Source of the DNA: Mollicutes bacterium | GTDB lineage: Bacteria > Bacillota_I > Bacilli_A > RF39 > UBA660 | DNA length: 5,822 nt | Direction: 5' to 3' | Assembly: GCA_012838395.1 (NCBI GenBank) | Contig: DUPI01000090.1 | Location: 1-5,822, forward strand | Shown here: piece by piece, positions 1 to 5,200 of the stretch | Layout: each line of letters starts with the position of its first letter | Numbering within the stretch: position 1 is the stretch's first letter | Notes under the pieces: model-generated | Told to the model about the DNA's origin: nothing | Database searches by the model: none | The model's input: only the letters and a program-made list of their open reading frames with translations | Translations under genes and position numbers: made by a program

Positions 1-30
1 GATGTTAAAGCTATAATTAAAAATGAATAA
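1..30 (+). CDS. Possible C-terminal end of an upstream gene
   Basis: The frame starting at base 1 is open and reads DVKAIIKNE before a TAA stop at 28-30; the other two forward frames stop within the first 15 bases. A terminator-like hairpin overlaps the stop codon, which is what the end of a gene would look like. Only nine residues are visible, so the product cannot be named. The alternative is that this is simply intergenic DNA. Confidence 0.35.
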   Translation, partial: DVKAIIKNE

Positions 31-55
31 ACAGAGTCTTTACGGTTTATTTTTT
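26..55 (+). terminator. Probable weak intrinsic terminator of the upstream gene
   Basis: AATAAAC (26-32) is the exact reverse complement of GTTTATT (45-51), with a 12-base loop, and T's continue to 55. The stem is only 7 bp and AT-rich, so it would be a weak terminator. Its position, overlapping the TAA at 28-30 and lying just before the next promoter, supports the reading. Confidence 0.45.
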
Positions 56-61
56 GGTGCC

Positions 62-90
62 TTGTAAATAATAATTTAATATAGTAAAAT
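62..90 (+). promoter_or_regulatory. Sigma-A-type promoter for the murE-murE-mraY unit
   Basis: A -35-like TTGTAA (62-67) is followed after exactly 17 bases by a -10-like TAAAAT (85-90). Transcription would start near 97, giving a leader of about 16 bases that carries the ribosome binding site AAGGAAGTG (100-108) before the ATG at 113. Such a short leader leaves no room for a riboswitch or T-box. In AT-rich DNA chance matches are common, but spacing and location are right. Confidence 0.6.
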
Positions 91-112
91 AATTATATTA
101 AGGAAGTGACAT

Positions 113-1477
113 ATGATTAGTATAAAATCTGATTCAAGACAAGTTAAACCAGGGGATACTTTCATAGCCCTAAGAGGTATATCTAGTGATGGTCATGATT
201 ATATAGAAAAGGCTATTTCTAATGGAGCTATTAAAATAATTGCTGAAGAGGGTAGTTATAGTGTTGAAACTATGATAGTGGAAAATACTAGAACTTATTT
301 AGAAACCTATTTAAAAGATAATTATGGTGATATTGTAAATAAAATTAATTTAATAGGAGTAACAGGAACAAATGGTAAAACAACAATTTGTTATTTGCTA
401 TATCAGGCTCTTAACTTAATTGGTTCTAAAACTGCTTATATGGGAACAGTTGGATACTATATAGAGGAAAAAATAAAGGATTTGCCAAATACTACTCCAG
501 ATATTATTGATATATATGACATGATTGTTACTGCTTATGAACGTGGTTGTGAAAATGTTTTGCTAGAAATTAGTAGTCAAGGAATTGCCTACAGAAGGGT
601 AGCGGGTATTGAGTTTGATTATGCAATTTTTAGTAACTTAACAAAAGATCATTTAGACTATCATAAAACAATGGAAAATTATGCGAATACTAAACAAGAA
701 TTATTTAAAAACTTAAAAAAGACTGGAACAGCAATTATTAATGTTGACGATGATTTTTCAAATTATTATTTACTAGAAAAAAATAAGAATGTCACTTATG
801 GATTTAATGAAAGTGATTATCAAATTATTGATTACAGTTCAGAAAGTTTAGAAACGATAATTGAATATAAACATAATAATCAAATAAGAAAAATAAAAAC
901 CAAATTAATTGGTAAGTATAATATCTATAACCTTATAAGTGTCATCGCGCTTTTACAAGAAATGGGAAAATCATTTGAAAAAATCGCACAGATAACACTG
1001 GAATTAAATCCGCCAAGTGGCAGAATGGATAATATTAAGTATAAAATAAATAATATTATTATTGACTACGCTCATACTCCTGATGCTATTGCTAATGTTA
1101 TAAAGGCAGTTAAAGAAGTAGCAATAGGTGATATTTATGTAGTGTTTGGTTGTACTGGAGATCGTGACCGAACAAAACGACCGATGATGTTGGATATTGT
1201 CACTACACAATGTAAGTATGCTATTATCACTAATGATGATCCACATACTGAAGATCCTAATCAAATTGTAGCTGATATGACAGAAGGTATAACTAGAAAT
1301 AATTATGAAGTAATTTTTGATCGTAAGGAAGCAATAATCAGAGGGATTAACTTATTAAATACTAATGATACGTTATTAATTTTAGGTAAAGGTCATGAGG
1401 AATTTATGGTTATTGGTGATAAAAAAATACCATTTAATGACCGAAAAGTAGTAATGGAATATTTAAATCAAAAATAG
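113..1477 (+). CDS. murE: MurE-family UDP-N-acetylmuramyl-tripeptide synthetase, paralogue 1 (atypical specificity motif)
   Basis: This is a cytoplasmic Mur ligase that should use ATP to add the third amino acid to UDP-MurNAc-L-Ala-D-Glu. In order along 454 residues: the N-terminal uridine-binding motif SDSR (6-9) followed by KPGDTFIAL; P-loop GVTGTNGKTT (82-91); NTTPD (126-130); SSQ (154-156, where SSH is usual); NLTKDHLDYH (175-184); K194 in ANTKQ, the likely carbamylated lysine; GRMD (303-306); DYAHTPDA (318-325); GCTGDRDRTKRP (346-357); and GKGHE (425-429). All catalytic motifs look intact. The motif that selects the added amino acid reads DDPH (375-378), not the meso-DAP type DNPR; lysine enzymes usually have D(D/N)P(N/A). 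The substrate is therefore uncertain. The protein is shorter than the usual 480-500 residues because it begins almost at SDSR. A stop at 107-109 and the binding site AAGGAAGTG fix the ATG at 113. It is first in its operon, and roughly half of its residues match the next gene. Confidence 0.92.
   Translation: MISIKSDSRQVKPGDTFIALRGISSDGHDYIEKAISNGAIKIIAEEGSYSVETMIVENTRTYLETYLKDNYGDIVNKINLIGVTGTNGKTTICYLLYQALNLIGSKTAYMGTVGYYIEEKIKDLPNTTPDIIDIYDMIVTAYERGCENVLLEISSQGIAYRRVAGIEFDYAIFSNLTKDHLDYHKTMENYANTKQELFKNLKKTGTAIINVDDDFSNYYLLEKNKNVTYGFNESDYQIIDYSSESLETIIEYKHNNQIRKIKTKLIGKYNIYNLISVIALLQEMGKSFEKIAQITLELNPPSGRMDNIKYKINNIIIDYAHTPDAIANVIKAVKEVAIGDIYVVFGCTGDRDRTKRPMMLDIVTTQCKYAIITNDDPHTEDPNQIVADMTEGITRNNYEVIFDRKEAIIRGINLLNTNDTLLILGKGHEEFMVIGDKKIPFNDRKVVMEYLNQK
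677..711 (+). repeat. 35-base exact direct repeat, copy 1 (inside first murE)
   Basis: These 35 bases, encoding the segment around ANTKQELFK with the presumed carbamylated lysine, are identical to 2095-2129 in the second murE, including all synonymous positions. The flanking sequence is clearly more divergent. This is a by-product of the tandem gene duplication, kept by protein constraint, chance or local gene conversion. Confidence 0.85.
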
Positions 1478-1481
1478 CAAT

Positions 1482-1533
1482 AAAGCACCATCTTTATATA
1501 AAAACATAGGTTAATATAAAGAGGTGTTTTTTT
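1482..1533 (+). promoter_or_regulatory. Terminator-like hairpin in the murE-murE gap that contains the second murE ribosome binding site
   Basis: CACC (1486-1489) pairs with GGTG (1523-1526), and TCTTTATAT (1491-1499) pairs with ATATAAAGA (1514-1522), with A1490 as a single bulge. G1485-A1482 can extend the base by pairing with T1527-T1530, and AAC/GTT (1503-1505/1510-1512) can close a small apical loop. Seven T's (1527-1533) follow the 3' arm, so the element has the form of an intrinsic terminator. The 3' arm also contains the Shine-Dalgarno sequence GAGGTG (1521-1526), and the T-run is the spacer up to the ATG at 1534. It could therefore reduce readthrough into the downstream genes, mask the ribosome binding site, or both. 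No separate promoter for the second murE is evident in the gap. Confidence 0.65.
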
Positions 1534-2889
1534 ATGAAAATAAAAAGTGATTCAAGAAAGATTAAAGAAGGGGATATTTTTATTGCTTTAAAAACAATTA
1601 ACAACGATGGTCATAAATATGTTGAAGATGCTATAAAAAATGGAGCAAAAATGGTAATTGTGGAACATGGACTTTATGACGTTGAAACAGTTATGGTGCC
1701 AGACACACGAGAATTTTTAAAGGGATATTTAAAAAAGGAATATGGTTATTTAATTGATGAATTAACTATTATTGGAATGACGGGTACGAATGGTAAAACA
1801 ACAACTTGTTTTTTGTTACATCAAGCTTTAAATAAATTAGGATTAAAATGTAGTTATATTGGAACGATTGGGTTTTATATTAATGAAAAAGTTAGGGATT
1901 TAGTAAATACGACCCCTGATATATTAGATTTATATGAATTATTTTTAGAAAGTTACGGAAAAGGTTGTAAATATGTTGTTATGGAAGTTAGTAGTCAAGC
2001 TATAGCGATGAAAAGGGTTTTAGAAATTAAATATGATTATGCTGTATTTACCAATTTAACAAAAGATCATCTTGATTATCACAAAACAACAAATAATTAT
2101 GCGAATACTAAACAAGAATTATTTAAAAATATAAAACCTCAAGGAAAAGCTATAGTTAATAAGGATGACCAATACTTTAATTATTTTTTATTATCTGAAA
2201 ATAAAAATATAACTTATGGTTTTTCTGATAGTGATTACAAAATAATTAATTATGAAATTATTGATGATACGACTACTTTTGCAATTGACGATGGTCAAAA
2301 AACTAAATATATAATTGAAATATTAGGTAAATATAACGTCTACAATATGTTAGTTGTAATTATATTGTTAAAAGAATTAGGCATAGAAAAAGATTTGATT
2401 AAGCAAGTTGTTCGTGAACTAAAAGCTCCTGTTGGTCGCATGGATATTATTAATCACGGGAATAATAAAATAATAATAGATTATGCTCATACTCCTGATG
2501 CGGTTACTAACATACTAAATACTGTAAAGGAAATGAATGTTAACAATATATATACAATTATTGGTTGCGGGGGAAATAGAGATAAGGAAAAACGTCCCCT
2601 TATAGGTAAAATCGCGACCACTTTATCAACTAAAGTAATCTTTACAAGTGATAATCCTAGAGATGAAGACCCGAGTGTAATTATAAGTGATATGGTTAAA
2701 AATTTGATTACAAATAATTATGAAATTGAAATTGATCGAAATAATGCCATAAAAAAGGGTGTACAAAAGTTAGTTAATAATGATATACTATTAGTACTCG
2801 GAAAAGGTCATGAAGTGTATCAAATTATTGGTAAAGAGAGGATACAGTTTGATGATAGAGAAAAAGTATTAGACATAATTAGGAGATGA
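1534..2889 (+). CDS. murE: MurE, UDP-MurNAc-L-Ala-D-Glu--meso-diaminopimelate ligase, paralogue 2
   Basis: This cytoplasmic ATP-dependent ligase should add meso-diaminopimelate to UDP-MurNAc-L-Ala-D-Glu. Motifs along 451 residues: SDSR (5-8); P-loop GMTGTNGKTT (81-90); NTTPD (125-129); SSQ (153-155); NLTKDHLDYH (174-183); K193 in ANTKQ, the likely carbamylated lysine; GRMD (301-304); DYAHTPDA (316-323); GCGGNRDKEKRP (344-355); DNPRDEDP (373-380); and GKGHEVYQ (423-430). DNPR with the downstream GKGHE is the known signature of meso-DAP-adding MurE, so this copy most likely supplies the main enzyme of the pathway. The ATG has GAGGTG seven bases upstream, and an in-frame TAG at 1507-1509 excludes a much longer product. 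Like its neighbour, it lacks about 20 N-terminal residues of typical MurE. Its end overlaps the ribosome binding site of mraY, so the two are probably translationally coupled. TGA as the stop shows the standard code. Confidence 0.95.
   Translation: MKIKSDSRKIKEGDIFIALKTINNDGHKYVEDAIKNGAKMVIVEHGLYDVETVMVPDTREFLKGYLKKEYGYLIDELTIIGMTGTNGKTTTCFLLHQALNKLGLKCSYIGTIGFYINEKVRDLVNTTPDILDLYELFLESYGKGCKYVVMEVSSQAIAMKRVLEIKYDYAVFTNLTKDHLDYHKTTNNYANTKQELFKNIKPQGKAIVNKDDQYFNYFLLSENKNITYGFSDSDYKIINYEIIDDTTTFAIDDGQKTKYIIEILGKYNVYNMLVVIILLKELGIEKDLIKQVVRELKAPVGRMDIINHGNNKIIIDYAHTPDAVTNILNTVKEMNVNNIYTIIGCGGNRDKEKRPLIGKIATTLSTKVIFTSDNPRDEDPSVIISDMVKNLITNNYEIEIDRNNAIKKGVQKLVNNDILLVLGKGHEVYQIIGKERIQFDDREKVLDIIRR
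2095..2129 (+). repeat. 35-base exact direct repeat, copy 2 (inside second murE)
   Basis: Identical to 677-711 in the first murE, at an offset of 1418 bases. Recombination between the copies would delete one gene length and leave a single chimeric murE carrying the DNPR end of this copy. Confidence 0.85.
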
Positions 2890-2896
2890 TTTCGTG
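2881..2896 (+). promoter_or_regulatory. Strong ribosome binding site and GTG start of mraY, overlapping the murE stop
   Basis: AGGAGATGAT (2881-2890) differs at one base from the full anti-Shine-Dalgarno complement AGGAGGTGAT and contains the TGA stop of murE (2887-2889). GTG at 2894 lies eight bases after AGGAG. The first in-frame ATG codons come only ten and eleven residues later, inside the first hydrophobic segment, so GTG is the better start. The overlap implies coupled translation of murE and mraY. Confidence 0.8.
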
Positions 2897-3883
2897 TTAA
2901 TTTTAGCAAAAGCAGTCTTAGCTATGATGATAGGATTTATTTTAGCAATTATTTTTGGATTAATATTAATTCCATTACTTAGAAAAATAAAAGTACAACA
3001 AAGGATTAGTGTTTTTTTACAAAATAATCATAAGAAAAAAGAAGGTACACCAACAATGGGAGGCTTAATATTTATAATCCCAACCATTGCTACAATTATA
3101 ATATTTTTATTAACCGATAAAATTGATTATTCAGAAAATTTATTTATTGTAATGTTTGTTTTTGTTGCCTATGCTATTTTAGGTTTTATTGATGATTATT
3201 TAAGTATTAAAAGAAAAGATAATGAGGGATTGACTGAGATTCAAAAAATATTAGGTCAATTACTAATAGCCTTAGTCTTCTTCTTTGTTTTTATGAAAAG
3301 TGGTAATGACCCTGTTTTATATATTTATACTTTAGGAATTAAAATTAACATGGGTTGGTTTTATGGGATATTTTTACTCTTTGTTTTAGTGGCAAGTAGT
3401 AATGCTGTTAATTTAACAGATGGTCTTGATGGTTTGGCCGGAGGATTATCCGCTATTGCCTTTCTAGCATTCGCCTTAATTAGTTGGGGAACTAAAATGC
3501 CGGGAAGTGAATCTATTGCGGTATTTTGTTTTGTATTAGTTGGTTCCTTATTTGGCTTTTTATTTTTTAATACTCATCCAGCTAAAGTTTTTATGGGAGA
3601 TACCGGCTCATTAAGTTTAGGTGCAACTTTGGCCAGTGTTGCTATTTTAACCTCGCATGAGATAACATTAATTGTAGTAGCAGGTGTTTTTGTTGTTGAA
3701 ACTTTAGTTTCCATCGCCCAAATGATATCAATTAGATTTTTAGGGAGAAAATTGTTTTTAATGGCACCCCTACACCATCATTTTGAAAAACTAGGGTGGG
3801 CCGAACAAGATATTGTGAAAATGTTTTGGGTTTGTGGATTAATCTTAAGCATGGCAGCTATCGCGTTTGGTGTCTGGATATAA
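2894..3883 (+). CDS. mraY: MraY, phospho-N-acetylmuramoyl-pentapeptide-transferase
   Basis: This integral membrane enzyme transfers phospho-MurNAc-pentapeptide from UDP to undecaprenyl phosphate, forming lipid I on the cytoplasmic face. Family hallmarks across 329 residues: GTPTMGG (51-57); the Asp pair in FIDDY (D100, D101); NLTDGLDGLA (173-182); FNTHPAKVFMGDTGS (225-239), which includes the magnesium-binding Asp D236; and the C-terminal MAPLHHHFE (290-298) with its three histidines. About ten hydrophobic segments can be read, as expected, and the length is normal for Gram-positive MraY. It starts with GTG, four bases after murE. The murE-mraY order is as in Bacillus subtilis, but murD does not follow: a terminator comes 16 bases after the TAA, so mraY ends the operon. 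No missing key residue was seen. Confidence 0.97.
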   Translation: MLILAKAVLAMMIGFILAIIFGLILIPLLRKIKVQQRISVFLQNNHKKKEGTPTMGGLIFIIPTIATIIIFLLTDKIDYSENLFIVMFVFVAYAILGFIDDYLSIKRKDNEGLTEIQKILGQLLIALVFFFVFMKSGNDPVLYIYTLGIKINMGWFYGIFLLFVLVASSNAVNLTDGLDGLAGGLSAIAFLAFALISWGTKMPGSESIAVFCFVLVGSLFGFLFFNTHPAKVFMGDTGSLSLGATLASVAILTSHEITLIVVAGVFVVETLVSIAQMISIRFLGRKLFLMAPLHHHFEKLGWAEQDIVKMFWVCGLILSMAAIAFGVWI

Positions 3884-3899
3884 ACTTTTTAATTGAATT

Positions 3900-3929
3900 G
3901 ATAATACTGTTTCTAGTGTTATCTTTTTT
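3900..3929 (+). terminator. Intrinsic terminator after mraY
   Basis: GATAATACT (3900-3908) pairs with AGTGTTATC (3915-3923) as nine base pairs including one G-U, with a six-base loop, followed directly by six T's (3924-3929). It lies 16 bases after the mraY stop and before a new promoter, separating the precursor-synthesis unit from the hydrolase unit. Confidence 0.85.
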
Positions 3930-3991
3930 GTAATTAACTTTACAATTTTATATTAATTATTATTGATATAATAGTAATTTATTGATTATTT

Positions 3992-4000
3992 TGCTATAAT
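3992..4000 (+). promoter_or_regulatory. Extended -10 promoter for the M23 peptidase unit
   Basis: TGC followed by a perfect TATAAT (3995-4000) forms an extended -10 element. No good -35 is seen at 17 bases upstream, which extended -10 promoters tolerate. Transcription would start near 4007, leaving a leader of only about 13 bases with the ribosome binding site GAGGTGGT (4009-4016) before the ATG at 4020. A second TATAAT at 3967-3972 is a possible alternative, but its best -35 candidate (TTTACA, 3939-3944) is 22 bases away, which is too far. Confidence 0.55.
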
Positions 4001-4019
4001 ATTATCATGAGGTGGTATT

Positions 4020-5189
4020 ATGATAAAAAAATTTAGTTATGCAGTGTTAATGGTTGTTTTTGTGATACCAATGTTTGTATCGCCTGTCAATGTAAAGGCG
4101 AATGGTAAAACTTTAAGAGATTTATATAATAATTTATCTAAATTAGAGAAAGAATTAGATGAAATTAATAGTGATAAAAGTATGACCGAAAATAGAATAA
4201 ATCAAATAAAAGGCAATATTCAGAGTATTGATAAAGAAGTAATTGATATTGAACGTACTGTTGAGAATATTCATACTGAAATTAAACAGTTAAATGACGA
4301 TATTATTGCAAAGGACAAAGAAACAAAGGAGTTTGTCAAATATTACCAACTATCAACTGGGGAAAATATGTATTTGGAATATGCTTTTGGAGCTAAGAGT
4401 ATGGCAGATTTTATTAAGCGTCTTGCAACTGCTGAACAATTTATAAACCATAATAATAAATTAATAGATGATATGAATGAATTAATAGCTTCACAGGAAA
4501 GAAAATCGAAAGAATTAGCAGTTCATCAGCAAAACATTATTGTAAAACGTAAAGAGTTACGTCAAGAACAATTTAAATTGGGAGATAGAGTTGTTGAACT
4601 TAGTGAAAACACACAATCACTATCTGAAGAAGTTCGTGATGCTAAAGCGACAATTAGAAATTATGAAAAATTAGGTTGTAAACCTCATCATGTATTAAGT
4701 GAATGTTCAAGAATTGATCGAGATGTTTCATTTGCAAGACCGACAATGAGAGGATTAATAACTTGTGGTTGGTTTTGTTACTCAGATCATCGCGCGATTG
4801 ATATTGGGGGAATAGCTGGTGAAAATATTTACCCAACGGCAAATGGTCGTGTTGTTGGAATTACTTGGGGTTCATCTTGTGGTGGTAACTATGTAACTAT
4901 ACAACATAATATAAATGGCAGACCTTATGCTTCTAGATATATGCACATGGCTAAAATATATGTAAGCGTAAATCAAGTGGTATCAAAAGATACTGTTATT
5001 GGAACCGTTGGTGGGTATGCTGGTGGTGTTGACCAATGTACAACAGGTCCACATCTTCACTTTGCTATCGCTCAGGGTACATATGCTCAAGATTTTTGGA
5101 GTTTTGGAACCCATGCGCTTAATCCAGCAACTATAATTAATTTCCCACCTGAAGGTGGTTGGTATAGTACGCGTTACGGAAGGTATTAA
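4020..5189 (+). CDS. Secreted coiled-coil M23 (LytM-type) murein endopeptidase, EnvC/PcsB-like
   Basis: This is a probable extracellular peptidoglycan endopeptidase acting in growth or daughter-cell separation. Of 389 residues, 1-27 form a signal peptide (KK near the start, hydrophobic core 7-20, likely cleavage after VKA). Residues 30-110 and 140-215 are charged heptad-like coiled coil. Between them, 117-152 (YLEYAFGAKSMADFIKRL and following) resembles the hinge region of PcsB/CwlO N-terminal domains. The C-terminal M23 domain has all expected residues: zinc ligands H257 and D261 (HRAID) and H347, with catalytic H309 (YMHM) and H345 in GPHLHF. It should therefore be an active enzyme, not a degenerate activator like EnvC of Escherichia coli. 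Six cysteines (220, 229, 249, 253, 287, 340) all lie in the exported C-terminal half, suggesting disulfides. Coiled-coil hydrolases of this kind are often controlled by FtsEX; no ftsEX is present here. The start is set by GAGGTGGT. It probably shares a transcript with the next gene. Confidence 0.93.
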   Translation: MIKKFSYAVLMVVFVIPMFVSPVNVKANGKTLRDLYNNLSKLEKELDEINSDKSMTENRINQIKGNIQSIDKEVIDIERTVENIHTEIKQLNDDIIAKDKETKEFVKYYQLSTGENMYLEYAFGAKSMADFIKRLATAEQFINHNNKLIDDMNELIASQERKSKELAVHQQNIIVKRKELRQEQFKLGDRVVELSENTQSLSEEVRDAKATIRNYEKLGCKPHHVLSECSRIDRDVSFARPTMRGLITCGWFCYSDHRAIDIGGIAGENIYPTANGRVVGITWGSSCGGNYVTIQHNINGRPYASRYMHMAKIYVSVNQVVSKDTVIGTVGGYAGGVDQCTTGPHLHFAIAQGTYAQDFWSFGTHALNPATIINFPPEGGWYSTRYGRY

Positions 5190-5200
5190 AAGGTGAAAAA

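Noticed and set aside
1..112. Riboswitch or T-box leader upstream of the first murE
   Set aside because: The predicted transcript start leaves only about 16 leader bases, and the upstream hairpin is short and better read as the end of the preceding gene.
1004..1264. 86-codon open frame on the minus strand inside the first murE
   Set aside because: It lies opposite conserved MurE motifs (GRMD to DDPH), has a low-complexity Ile/Ser/Asn-rich translation and no family features; it is a shadow of the real gene.
2887..2889. TGA as tryptophan (mycoplasma code), extending the second murE
   Set aside because: The protein ends at the length of its paralogue and a strong ribosome binding site plus mraY start immediately here; Trp codons elsewhere are TGG.
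3939..3972. Alternative promoter with TTTACA and TATAAT
   Set aside because: The spacing is 22 bases, too long for a standard sigma-A promoter; the extended -10 at 3992-4000 is better placed.
4654..4842. 62-codon open frame on the minus strand inside the M23 gene
   Set aside because: It is opposite the start of the catalytic domain, has no recognisable motif, and the plus strand fully explains the region.
4020..5189. Phage endolysin or mobile-element cargo
   Set aside because: It has a signal peptide and a PcsB-like coiled coil, base composition like its neighbours, and no phage or transposase genes, terminal repeats or integration site nearby.
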